This document shows positions 1 to 9,746 of a DNA stretch of 47,255 bases, piece by piece. The DNA comes from Truepera sp. (lineage in GTDB: Bacteria > Deinococcota > Deinococci > Deinococcales > Trueperaceae): NCBI GenBank assembly GCA_018333895.1, contig JAGXSJ010000093.1:1-47255 (forward strand), written 5' to 3'. Position 1 is the first letter of the stretch; each line of letters begins with the position of its first letter. Under the pieces are notes generated by a model that was not told the origin of the DNA, searched no databases, and saw only the letters and a program-made list of their open reading frames with translations. Both the position numbers and the translations under genes were made by a program.

Positions 1-196
1 CCTCTGCTTGCCCGCCAAATCGTTTGAGCATGGTAGTTAGAACATTAATTAGGGTCGTCTTGCCCGCACCGTTCGGACCTAATAGCGCTACCGGCACGCC
101 TGGCTCAAGCTCCAAGTCTATGCCGGCTAGGGCTATCACCTTGCCGTAGCTGACGCGCAAGTCAGTTGCGGATACTGCCTTCGGACTTTGTTTCAC
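1..196 (-). CDS. ABC transporter ATP-binding protein, 5' part only (drug/antibiotic export type)
   Basis: Only the first 65 codons lie in the window; the gene continues past base 1. The frame opens with GTG at 196, preceded by a clear GGAGG at 205-209. Near residue 42 there is a Walker A, GPNGAGKTT, and before it the SYGKVIALAGIDLELEPG segment typical of ABC nucleotide-binding domains. The type of N-terminus and the TetR-like palindromes in the promoter suggest a DrrA-like efflux ATPase; the substrate is unknown. Confidence 0.8.
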   Translation of the reverse strand, partial: MKQSPKAVSATDLRVSYGKVIALAGIDLELEPGVPVALLGPNGAGKTTLINVLTTMLKRFGGQAE

Positions 197-217
197 CGGA
201 ACCACCTCCAAGCATAA

Positions 218-261
218 TTGACCGCATGGTCAATGATATCATCATCTGACCGCACGGTCAA
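218..261 (-). promoter_or_regulatory. Promoter with two TetR-type palindromic operators
   Basis: Reading the minus strand, TTGACC (261-256) and TATCAT (238-233) are separated by 17 bp and lie upstream of the ABC gene. Two palindromes of the same kind overlap it: TTGACCGCATGGTCAA at 218-233 and TGACCGCACGGTCA at 247-260. One covers the -35 box and the other lies just after the -10 box. Such TTGACC-n4-GGTCAA dyads are typical of TetR repressors of drug exporters. No TetR gene is in the window. A further half-site, TGACCGCAGGCA, is at 288-299. Confidence 0.65.
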
Positions 262-387
262 GGGGTGCTATTAGGCATGGCCTTGACTGACCGCAGGCAT
301 AACTCGGGTGCTGAGAAGCAAAAGGGACGGAGCCTTTTGCTTCACGGGGCAGCATTGCCGCATGTCGCGCTCCTCCGTCCCTCAGCG
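262..387 (+). promoter_or_regulatory. Probable CRISPR leader with alternative hairpins
   Basis: This gene-free stretch lies directly before the first repeat, on the side expected for a leader given the repeat orientation (GGGGATGAACCG end facing the spacers). It carries a perfect 11-bp inverted repeat, GAAGCAAAAGG (315-325) with CCTTTTGCTTC (333-343), loop 7 nt. A second perfect 9-bp pairing, GGGACGGAG (324-332) with CTCCGTCCC (373-381), cannot coexist with the first. No obvious -35/-10 pair was found. The leader role is inferred from position. Confidence 0.5.
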
Positions 388-2670
388 CTATTCCCCACGC
401 CTGTGGGGATGAACCGCTGCCATCGAGAGCGCGATCATGGACAGTGCTCTATTCCCCACGCCTGTGGGGATGAACCGCCAGAGCAACATCGTGCGCGAGT
501 TCGACGCCACTATTCCCCACGCCTGTGGGGATGAACCGGTTGATTCGCACTTGCACAATCGCGGCAGCGCCTATTCCCCACGCCTGTGGGGATGAACCGG
601 GTTGATCAGGGAAGATGTTGGAAGTGTCACCCTATTCCCCACGCCTGTGGGGATGAACCGCCGGCGCACTGGATTGGCGACAGAAAGCAGTCCTATTCCC
701 CACGCCTGTGGGGATGAACCGGCAACCCTCCTCTCCGGTATCTTCCCCGAGGCCTATTCCCCACGCCTGTGGGGATGAACCGATCCCTCCCGCTCCCGAA
801 TCCGCTGAACAACCTATTCCCCACGCCTGTGGGGATGAACCGGAACGGTCCATCAGCATACGGGTGACTAAAGTCTATTCCCCACGCCTGTGGGGATGAA
901 CCGTCCTTGCCGGTATCAGAGCCGTAGGGATAAGCCTATTCCCCACGCCTGTGGGGATGAACCGAGGTTGAGCAGGTGCCATCGGCGGCATACCCTCTAT
1001 TCCCCACGCCTGTGGGGATGAACCGTGGGGCTTGCGCTTGGCTCCTGGTTTGTGGTACTATTCCCCACGCCTGTGGGGATGAACCGTATCGGCCCTAGTG
1101 TTGGACTGCCGGACCATTCTATTCCCCACGCCTGTGGGGATGAACCCACCACGCTCCAGTCCGAGTGCGTAGCGGCGGTCTATTCCCCACGCCTGTGGGG
1201 ATGAACCGCGGTGATCGTTGGCCGCGCCCGGCACAACACTCTATTCCCCACGCCTGTGGGGATGAACCGCTCGAACACCACCCGATAGGCTCGAAATAAC
1301 CTATTCCCCACGCCTGTGGGGATGAACCGGCACCGCTTAGGCGAAGCTTCAACCCCACCCCCTATTCCCCACGCCTGTGGGGATGAACCGGTCGACGCTG
1401 ACCTGCTGCGCCGCGTCGATGCCTATTCCCCACGCCTGTGGGGATGAACCGTCAAGCCGCACCCCATTCTGAGCGCGCCTAGCCTATTCCCCACGCCTGT
1501 GGGGATGAACCGATACCGGGTCAAGGTCTTCCAAGGCGGAGTCACTATTCCCCACGCCTGTGGGGATGAACCGGAGCCAGTTGGTACGAGCCCCCGCTTG
1601 ATGCGCTATTCCCCACGCCTGTGGGGATGAACCGTACGGAGCTTGACACTCCCACGGCTAAAGCCTCTATTCCCCACGCCTGTGGGGATGAACCGATATG
1701 GGACAATCCAGACAAGATCAGGGTTAGCTATTCCCCACGCCTGTGGGGATGAACCGATTTAGGACGATATTGGCAATACCGCCTGCCGCTATTCCCCACG
1801 CCTGTGGGGATGAACCGGCCAGCTTAGGCGGGCGCGCGCCCGCCTGGGCTATTCCCCACGCCTGTGGGGATGAACCGCCGCCTTCGTGTTTGAGGGTGAT
1901 TTTTAGGGCCTATTCCCCACGCCTGTGGGGATGAACCGCGAAACACCCCCTTAGTCGTCTTGTTCTCGCCCTATTCCCCACGCCTGTGGGGATGAACCGA
2001 GCCAGGCTGCGGCTGTTACGTGCCAAACAATCTATTCCCCACGCCTGTGGGGATGAACCGCCAAAAGTCAAGGTCTCTCCTGAGGCATCCCACTATTCCC
2101 CACGCCTGTGGGGATGAACCGGAAACACGACATGGAACACTGGTTACATACGCCTATTCCCCACGCCTGTGGGGATGAACCGCCAGGGGGCAATGAATCA
2201 GCGCCGATCGGCACCTATTCCCCACGCCTGTGGGGATGAACCGACCCACATTGCGGAGTTCCCCAACGGCCCAGTCTATTCCCCACGCCTGTGGGGATGA
2301 ACCGCGATATGCCAGCCACATAATGAAATCGACGCCCTATTCCCCACGCCTGTGGGGATGAACCGAGGCCGAGCGGGCGCTAGGGATAGAGCACGTACTA
2401 TTCCCCACGCCTGTGGGGATGAACCGCGAATCGCGAGTTGATTTTGGCGGATACCGTACTATTCCCCACGCCTGTGGGGATGAACCGGCTAACGCCATGC
2501 CCGAGAGCCCCCGCGACCGCTATTCCCCACGCCTGTGGGGATGAACCGGACTGGTATGTCTACGTTCGAGAGAGCGGCGACTATTCCCCACGCCTGTGGG
2601 GATGAACCGAAGCGAGCTGTTAAAGCACGTCTATCGCAGGCCTATTCCCCACGCCTGTGGGGATGAACCG
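388..2670 (+). CRISPR. CRISPR array, 38 repeats of 29 bp, type I-E-like
   Basis: I counted 38 repeat starts from 388 to 2642 and 37 spacers. The repeat begins CTATTCCCCACG and ends GTGGGGATGAACCG; its CCCCAC/GTGGGG arms form the usual I-E stem. The period is 61 bp (32-bp spacers) except for three 31-bp spacers before the repeats at 814, 1301 and 1849. Repeats are almost invariant; the one at 1119-1147 ends in C instead of G. No spacer duplicates were noticed by eye. No cas gene is in the window, so the type call rests on repeat family and spacer length. The 38th repeat is perfect, and a degenerate 39th stands about 1.06 kb further on at 3733. Confidence 0.97.
1826..1845 (+). repeat. Perfect 20-bp palindrome inside a CRISPR spacer
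   Basis: AGGCGGGCGC is followed at once by its reverse complement GCGCCCGCCT. The palindrome occupies most of the 31-nt spacer at 1818-1848, between the repeats starting at 1789 and 1849. Confidence 0.95.
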
Positions 2671-3127
2671 GTCGCATCAAGCGCAAATCGAAGCGGAAGG
2701 GCTCGGATTCGCCGACCTTAAGCTTCGACATATCGGGGTGTTGGGGGTTGAGCAGGTAGTTGAATTGCCGCGGAATAACGACGCTGGGGACGCGCAGCAG
2801 CAGGCTGCGGCCCTCGGCTACCCAGCGGTCGCCGAGCGCTTGCGCCTGCGTGGGCGGCCTGAGCTGGTCCCAGCCCTCGGGGAGCGCGTCGCCGCTCACA
2901 GCTTCAACCAGCACCTCATCAAAGGTAAGCTCGAGCATCAGATAGTCCTGCAGATCCTCCTCCGAGCGAGTATGCACCAGGATTTCCAGGGCGGCCAAAG
3001 CAGGGCTGTCAGAGAGGTAAGCAACCCGCGTCCCTTTGCTGTTCCAGCGGCCACCAAAGCGCCGGGCGCCCTCTCCTTCGAGAGCGCCCGAAATGTAGCG
3101 CGCCTTGACAAGCCGGTAAGCCCTCAC
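2642..3127 (-). CDS. RES-domain toxin of a RES/Xre toxin-antitoxin pair
   Basis: 161 residues from GTG at 3127, overlapping the antitoxin stop by 4 nt (GTGA), so the pair is translationally coupled. The RES family signature is visible: an early Arg in VRAYRLVKARY, then GARRFGGRWNSKG, YLSDSPALAALEILVH, and the late motif containing PSVV and FNYLLNPQHPD. The family is known for NAD+-depleting toxins (ParT/Res/MbcT type). The natural C-terminus FRFDLRLMR is where RES proteins normally finish. Here the frame continues into the reverse complement of the CRISPR repeat, which supplies the last residues, about PVHPHRRGE, and the TAG stop at 2644-2642. Core motifs look intact, so the toxin may still work. 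Confidence 0.88.
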   Translation of the reverse strand: MRAYRLVKARYISGALEGEGARRFGGRWNSKGTRVAYLSDSPALAALEILVHTRSEEDLQDYLMLELTFDEVLVEAVSGDALPEGWDQLRPPTQAQALGDRWVAEGRSLLLRVPSVVIPRQFNYLLNPQHPDMSKLKVGESEPFRFDLRLMRPVHPHRRGE

Positions 3128-3546
3128 GTGATGACTCCGTGCGCCAGGCGCATGATCAGGTCCTCGACCTCCTCGGCGCCGATGTCGGTGTCCAGGTAGT
3201 CGATCGGCCGCTTGTACCCCAGGCCGCGCACCGGCTCGCGGAGCCACGTGCCCAAGCGGTGGCTGTGACTAAAAAGTTCCTCGCCACGAGCGACGATCCG
3301 GGCGAGGCGCAAGAGGCGTTGTGACTCCTCGAGGCTGAACTGCCCCTGCTTGTAGCGGCGCATCAGCGTCCGCTCGGGGATGCTCAATGCCTCGGCCAAG
3401 GCGCTGCGGGACCAGCCGAGGCGCTGTTGCAGAATCTCGAAGCTCCTTACCGGCAAGCCCTCACGCAAGGCGTCAATGAGCGCGTCGGTGTCTTGCACAG
3501 CGAGGCCGAGTACGTCGCTGGCACTGTAGACCGGGTTGGCCAGCAT
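3124..3546 (-). CDS. Xre/MbcA/ParS-type antitoxin of the RES toxin
   Basis: 140 residues. Start ATG at 3546 has AAAGGAG at a good distance, better than upstream starts in the same frame. The middle holds a helix-turn-helix (RLGWSRSALAEALSIPERTLMRRYKQG, about residues 45-70). The C-terminal half resembles the DUF2384 toxin-binding domain (LLRLARIVARGEELF, then GTWLREPVRGLGYKRPIDYLDTDIG). Antitoxin precedes toxin, the usual order for RES/Xre loci. Probably autoregulated through the dyads at 3565-3588. Confidence 0.88.
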   Translation of the reverse strand: MLANPVYSASDVLGLAVQDTDALIDALREGLPVRSFEILQQRLGWSRSALAEALSIPERTLMRRYKQGQFSLEESQRLLRLARIVARGEELFSHSHRLGTWLREPVRGLGYKRPIDYLDTDIGAEEVEDLIMRLAHGVIT

Positions 3547-3564
3547 GAACGCTCCTTTCCGCAC

Positions 3565-3603
3565 CTGGCAGCACCTTAACTGCCAGTTGCATAATTCAGT
3601 ATA
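3565..3603 (-). promoter_or_regulatory. Promoter and operator dyads of the RES/Xre operon
   Basis: On the minus strand a TATACT hexamer lies at 3603-3598, followed by overlapping dyads: CTGGCAG (3565-3571) with CTGCCAG (3580-3586), and AACT-n3-AGTT (3578-3588). They lie between the -10 box and the ribosome binding site, a fitting place for autorepression by the Xre protein. No convincing -35 was seen. The operator role is inference. Confidence 0.45.
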
Positions 3604-3626
3604 GGTCATGCCGAGCTGGGGAGCCC

Positions 3627-3732
3627 CTACGCTGCACCCGCCTCGCGCTTGGCGAGCGCGTACAGTTCGCGCCCCTCCTCCTTGGTGAGCAGCGTGAAGC
3701 TGGCGATGCGGTTCTTGGCACAACGGCTCGCC
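3627..3732 (-). pseudogene. 3' end of an unrecognised gene next to the RES/Xre pair
   Basis: A short open stretch ending in TAG at 3629-3627 encodes about 35 protein-like residues, including NRIASFTLLTKEEGRELYAL and KREAGAA. It has no start of its own; the frame stays open into the degenerate CRISPR repeat. It looks like the tail of a gene carried with the toxin-antitoxin pair and cut at the repeat border. Family not recognised. Confidence 0.4.
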
Positions 3733-3761
3733 CTATGCCCCACACCTGTGGGGATGAACCG
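3733..3761 (+). repeat. Isolated degenerate terminal CRISPR repeat
   Basis: This 29-bp unit matches the array consensus at 27 positions, in the same orientation. Differences are T to G at position 5 and G to A at position 12. It stands 1,062 bp after the end of the 38th repeat. A degenerate leader-distal repeat is usual in I-E arrays, so this is probably the original end of the array, now separated from it by the RES/Xre segment. Confidence 0.9.
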
Positions 3762-3810
3762 CAGATGTCGCGCTATTCCGGCGCCCCTGGCAGGGTGTTA
3801 GCATAGGGGC

Positions 3811-5208
3811 ATGGCGGCGATCTATCAGCAAGCCAGGCCGCACACCTTTGCGCAGGTAGTCGGCCAGGAGCACGTTAAAGAGGTGCTGGTCACGGCTATT
3901 GCCAAGGCGCGCCTGGGCCATGCCTACCTGTTTAGCGGCCCGCGCGGGGTGGGCAAGACCACCACCGCCCGGCTGTTAGCTATGGCGGTCAATTGCCAGG
4001 CGGCGCCTTCAGCCCGCCCCTGTGGCGACTGCGCCTCATGCCGGCTAGTCCGGCAAGGGAGCCATCCCGACGTCATTGAGCTTGACGCCGCCAGCAACAA
4101 CTCAGTCGAGGATGTGCGCGACCTGCGCGAAAAAGTCGGGCTGGCCGCGGCGCTCGGCGGCACGCGGGTGTGGATCTTAGACGAAGCCCACATGCTCAGC
4201 CGGGCCGCCTCCAACGCGCTGTTAAAGACGCTAGAGGAGCCGCCCTCCCAGCTGCTGTTCGTGTTGGCGACCACCGAGCCCGAAAAGCTCCCCCCCACCA
4301 TCCTCTCACGCTGCCAGCACTTCCGCTTCCGGCGCCTCAGCGAGGCCGAGATTACCGGCAAGCTGGCGCAGCTCTGCCAGCAGGCCGACGTTCCAGCCGA
4401 GCCGGGCGCCTTGCAGTTAGTAGCTAAGGCGGCTGATGGCGCCATGCGCGACGCCGAGTCACTGCTCGAGCGCCTGTTAGCGATCGGCGAAATCACCCAT
4501 CAAGCCGCCGAGGAGGCCTTGGGGCTCCCGCCACAGAGTCGGCTGTACCGCCTGGCCCAGCACTTAGCCGCGCGCCATGTGGGCGAGCTGCTCAGCAACG
4601 CCGCGGCGCTCTATCAGGACGGCTTCTCGCCGCGCAGCCTGTGCCATACTCTTAAACTGACGCTGCGCGAGGCGCTTTACAGCAAAACCGGGCTTACCCC
4701 CGACGGGCCAAGCCTTGACCTCTCTGAGGCTGAGCTGCTCCGGGCAATCCACACCCTGGATGACGAAGATGCCCGCTTTGTGCGCCGCGACGACCTGTTT
4801 TCGCTGGAAGTAGCGCTGATTAAGGTGCTCAACGCGCTGAGCCCTGCCACAGTGCCCAGCTCTGAGCCGCAGACCGTGCCCAACGAAGCGGCTCAGCCCA
4901 AACCGGTGCAGGCTATCGCAACGGCGCCCGGCGAAGCGGCCAAGCTCAACTGGCGCGACCTGCTCGCTCAGGCCGGCCCCCAGCTCAAGGCCTTCATGAT
5001 GCCGGCACAGGCGGATGTCGCTGAGGACCGCCTCACGCTGACCTTCCCGGACAGCCACCGGTTTCACTTTGAGCAGCTCAAGCGCCGTCAGGCCGAGCTT
5101 GAGGAGCTCGTCAGGAGCGTAGCCGGCAACGCCTGCATCGTCGTCATCCAGGGCCCTCAGGAAAGGTTCTCGCTGCGCTCGGAGCGTGACAGCCCAAAAA
5201 AGCCCTAG
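3811..5208 (+). CDS. dnaX: DNA polymerase III subunit gamma (short form, zero frame)
   Basis: 465 residues in the unshifted frame. Clamp-loader ATPase: Walker A GPRGVGKT (residues 43-50), zinc-binding cysteines in CGDCASC plus an earlier NC, DEAH-type Walker B WILDEAHML, sensor 1 ATTEPEKL, SRC finger ILSRCQHF. ATP-driven loading of the beta clamp at replication forks. TAGCAT at 3799-3804 ends 6 nt before the ATG, so the mRNA is probably leaderless. The TAG at 5206-5208 follows directly after an A6G slippery run, and a protein-like extension lies in the -1 frame, so this is one of two expected products. Confidence 0.95.
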   Translation: MAAIYQQARPHTFAQVVGQEHVKEVLVTAIAKARLGHAYLFSGPRGVGKTTTARLLAMAVNCQAAPSARPCGDCASCRLVRQGSHPDVIELDAASNNSVEDVRDLREKVGLAAALGGTRVWILDEAHMLSRAASNALLKTLEEPPSQLLFVLATTEPEKLPPTILSRCQHFRFRRLSEAEITGKLAQLCQQADVPAEPGALQLVAKAADGAMRDAESLLERLLAIGEITHQAAEEALGLPPQSRLYRLAQHLAARHVGELLSNAAALYQDGFSPRSLCHTLKLTLREALYSKTGLTPDGPSLDLSEAELLRAIHTLDDEDARFVRRDDLFSLEVALIKVLNALSPATVPSSEPQTVPNEAAQPKPVQAIATAPGEAAKLNWRDLLAQAGPQLKAFMMPAQADVAEDRLTLTFPDSHRFHFEQLKRRQAELEELVRSVAGNACIVVIQGPQERFSLRSERDSPKKP

Positions 5209-5459
5209 CGGGGCCTGTTCCTGGCGACGACCCGCCCGAAACAGCTGCCCCGCCATCCGATCTTTGGGCTGTCCCGGTCTCACCTACCGAACCGCTCTCG
5301 CGGCTAGGGGGGCTCGAGCGCGACCCGCGCTTCGCGGCCTTGCAGCGCCTGTTCCCCGGCCAGGTGGTGGATTTCCAACCGGCCATGACGACCCAAGAAG
5401 AGGTTACCGAAGAGCCGGATGTCGGCGAAGCGAAGGATCCTGACGAAGCGGAAGCTTAA
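3811..5459 (+). CDS. dnaX: DNA polymerase III subunit tau (long form, -1 frameshift)
   Basis: Zero frame through AAG at 5200-5202, then -1 from GCC at 5202 to TAA at 5457-5459: 549 residues. The extension beyond the short form is protein-like: proline-rich at first, then ERDPRFAALQRLFPG and an acidic end (EEPDVGEAKDPDEAEA). The +1 frame gives an Arg/Gly/Pro-rich sequence typical of non-coding. This is the Thermus arrangement (short form unshifted, long form shifted), the reverse of E. coli where frameshifting gives gamma. Whether the ribosome or RNA polymerase slips cannot be told from sequence. Confidence 0.8.
5181..5214 (+). promoter_or_regulatory. dnaX -1 frameshift signal
   Basis: The heptamer A AAA AAG (5196-5202), in the zero frame as written, is the same slippery sequence as in E. 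coli dnaX. A Shine-Dalgarno-like GGAG at 5181-5184 lies 11 nt upstream, near the spacing of the E. coli stimulator. GCCC (5202-5205) can pair with GGGC (5211-5214) around the short-form stop codon. An overlapping second heptamer, C CCA AAA, begins at 5193. Confidence 0.75.
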
Positions 5460-5491
5460 TCACGTTAAGATGGTGCTAGTGAGGAGCGACG

Positions 5492-5803
5492 ATGAACATT
5501 CAGCAATTGATGAAAGAGGCCCAGAAAGCCCAACGCAAGATGGCCGAGGCCCAGGAGCGCCTGGCCGGGCTAACGGTGGAAGGAACCGCCGGCGGTGGTA
5601 TGGTCACGGTCATGGCTAACGGCGCCGGGAGCATTAGCAAAGTCACCATCGATCCAAGCGTGGTCGATCCGCAAGAGGTAGAGCTGCTCGAAGACCTAGT
5701 CACCGCTGCGGTTAATGACGCGCAGCGCAAAGCTAAGGAGCTGCAAGAGGCGGAGCTAGGCGCGGCCATGGGCGGACTCGGCAGCATGGGGGGGCTGTTC
5801 TAA
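5492..5803 (+). CDS. ebfC: YbaB/EbfC nucleoid-associated protein
   Basis: 103 residues, the usual length. Begins MNIQQLMKEAQKAQRKM, the amphipathic helix of the family, with the GLTVEGTAGGGMVTV and ISKVTIDPSVVDP strands and a glycine/methionine-rich end. Binds DNA as a dimer and is almost always found between dnaX and recR, as here. GAGGAG at 5481-5486 is a good ribosome binding site. The gene follows the long-form dnaX stop by 32 nt and is probably co-transcribed. Confidence 0.95.
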   Translation: MNIQQLMKEAQKAQRKMAEAQERLAGLTVEGTAGGGMVTVMANGAGSISKVTIDPSVVDPQEVELLEDLVTAAVNDAQRKAKELQEAELGAAMGGLGSMGGLF

Positions 5804-5813
5804 CCATCTGGGC

Positions 5814-6404
<591 letters not shown>

Positions 6405-6406
6405 CA

Positions 6407-6434
6407 TTGACAACTCAGCGCCACTCTTTATAAT
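6407..6434 (+). promoter_or_regulatory. Near-consensus sigma-70 promoter of topA
   Basis: TTGACA (6407-6412) and TATAAT (6429-6434), both perfect, separated by 16 bp, right after the recR stop. Transcription would begin near 6441, giving a short leader with AAGGAGG (6447-6453) before the ATG at 6457. Confidence 0.85.
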
Positions 6435-6456
6435 GGCCTCCGTTGCAAGGAGGCTC

Positions 6457-9371
<2,915 letters not shown>

Positions 9372-9372
<1 letters not shown>

Positions 9373-9674
9373 TGGTAGCCTCAGTGTTAAATCTCCACCA
9401 CCTGGCCCGCAGCGGCGAAGGCCCAGTAAGCCTGCCGGGCACCGAGCTGTGGCTCAGCACGGTGGCAACACGCCAAGCGCTGATGCTGGAGCAGAGTTGC
9501 TGGCTGACACTGTTGGCTGGCGAGCTGATCATCGACCTGCCAGAGGGCGACTTCCGGGTCTTGAAGCTTCACGACTTCATCGTGCTTCAGCCTGGCCAGT
9601 ACGGCCTGGTGCCATTAGAGGCGTGCGTGGTACTTAGCTCCCAACTCTCATTAGCCGACCGGGCTGCTCACTAA
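9372..9674 (+). CDS. Small cupin-like protein of unknown function
   Basis: 100 residues. The ATG at 9372 shares a base with the topA TGA (TGATG), so it is translationally coupled. The sequence suggests a short beta barrel of cupin type (SLPGTELWLSTVA, WLTLLAGELIIDLPEG, HDFIVLQPGQYGLVPL). No metal-binding histidine pair can be placed with confidence. It might sense or bind a small ligand; its link to topA is positional only. Confidence 0.6.
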
Positions 9675-9714
9675 TGCCCGCGCGCTGACGGGGCAGGCCA
9701 AGCCCTGGGTTTCT

Positions 9715-9746
9715 GGCTACTCTTTCTGAGATTTCTGAGAGTAGCC
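9715..9746. terminator. Bidirectional terminator-like hairpin
   Basis: GGCTACTCT (9715-9723) and AGAGTAGCC (9738-9746) form a perfect 9-bp stem between the convergent topA/cupin and iron-transporter operons. The U-tract is weak on the plus strand. Confidence 0.55.

Noticed and set aside
265-1934. Open frames on both strands across the CRISPR array with proline/glycine-rich repeats
   Set aside because: They are translations of the 29-bp repeat (PHACGDEP, SPQAWGI and similar) and of spacers, not genes.
2657-3199. 180-codon plus-strand frame opposite the RES/Xre genes
   Set aside because: It mirrors two well-supported family proteins on the other strand and has no family resemblance or ribosome site.
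5186-5443. 85-codon frame after the dnaX zero-frame stop in the +1 frame
   Set aside because: Arg/Gly/Pro-rich non-coding character; the -1 frame gives the protein-like extension instead.
6433-6456. Upstream ATG of topA
   Set aside because: It lies in the -10 box TATAAT, so it would not be transcribed from that promoter; ATG 6457 has AAGGAGG.
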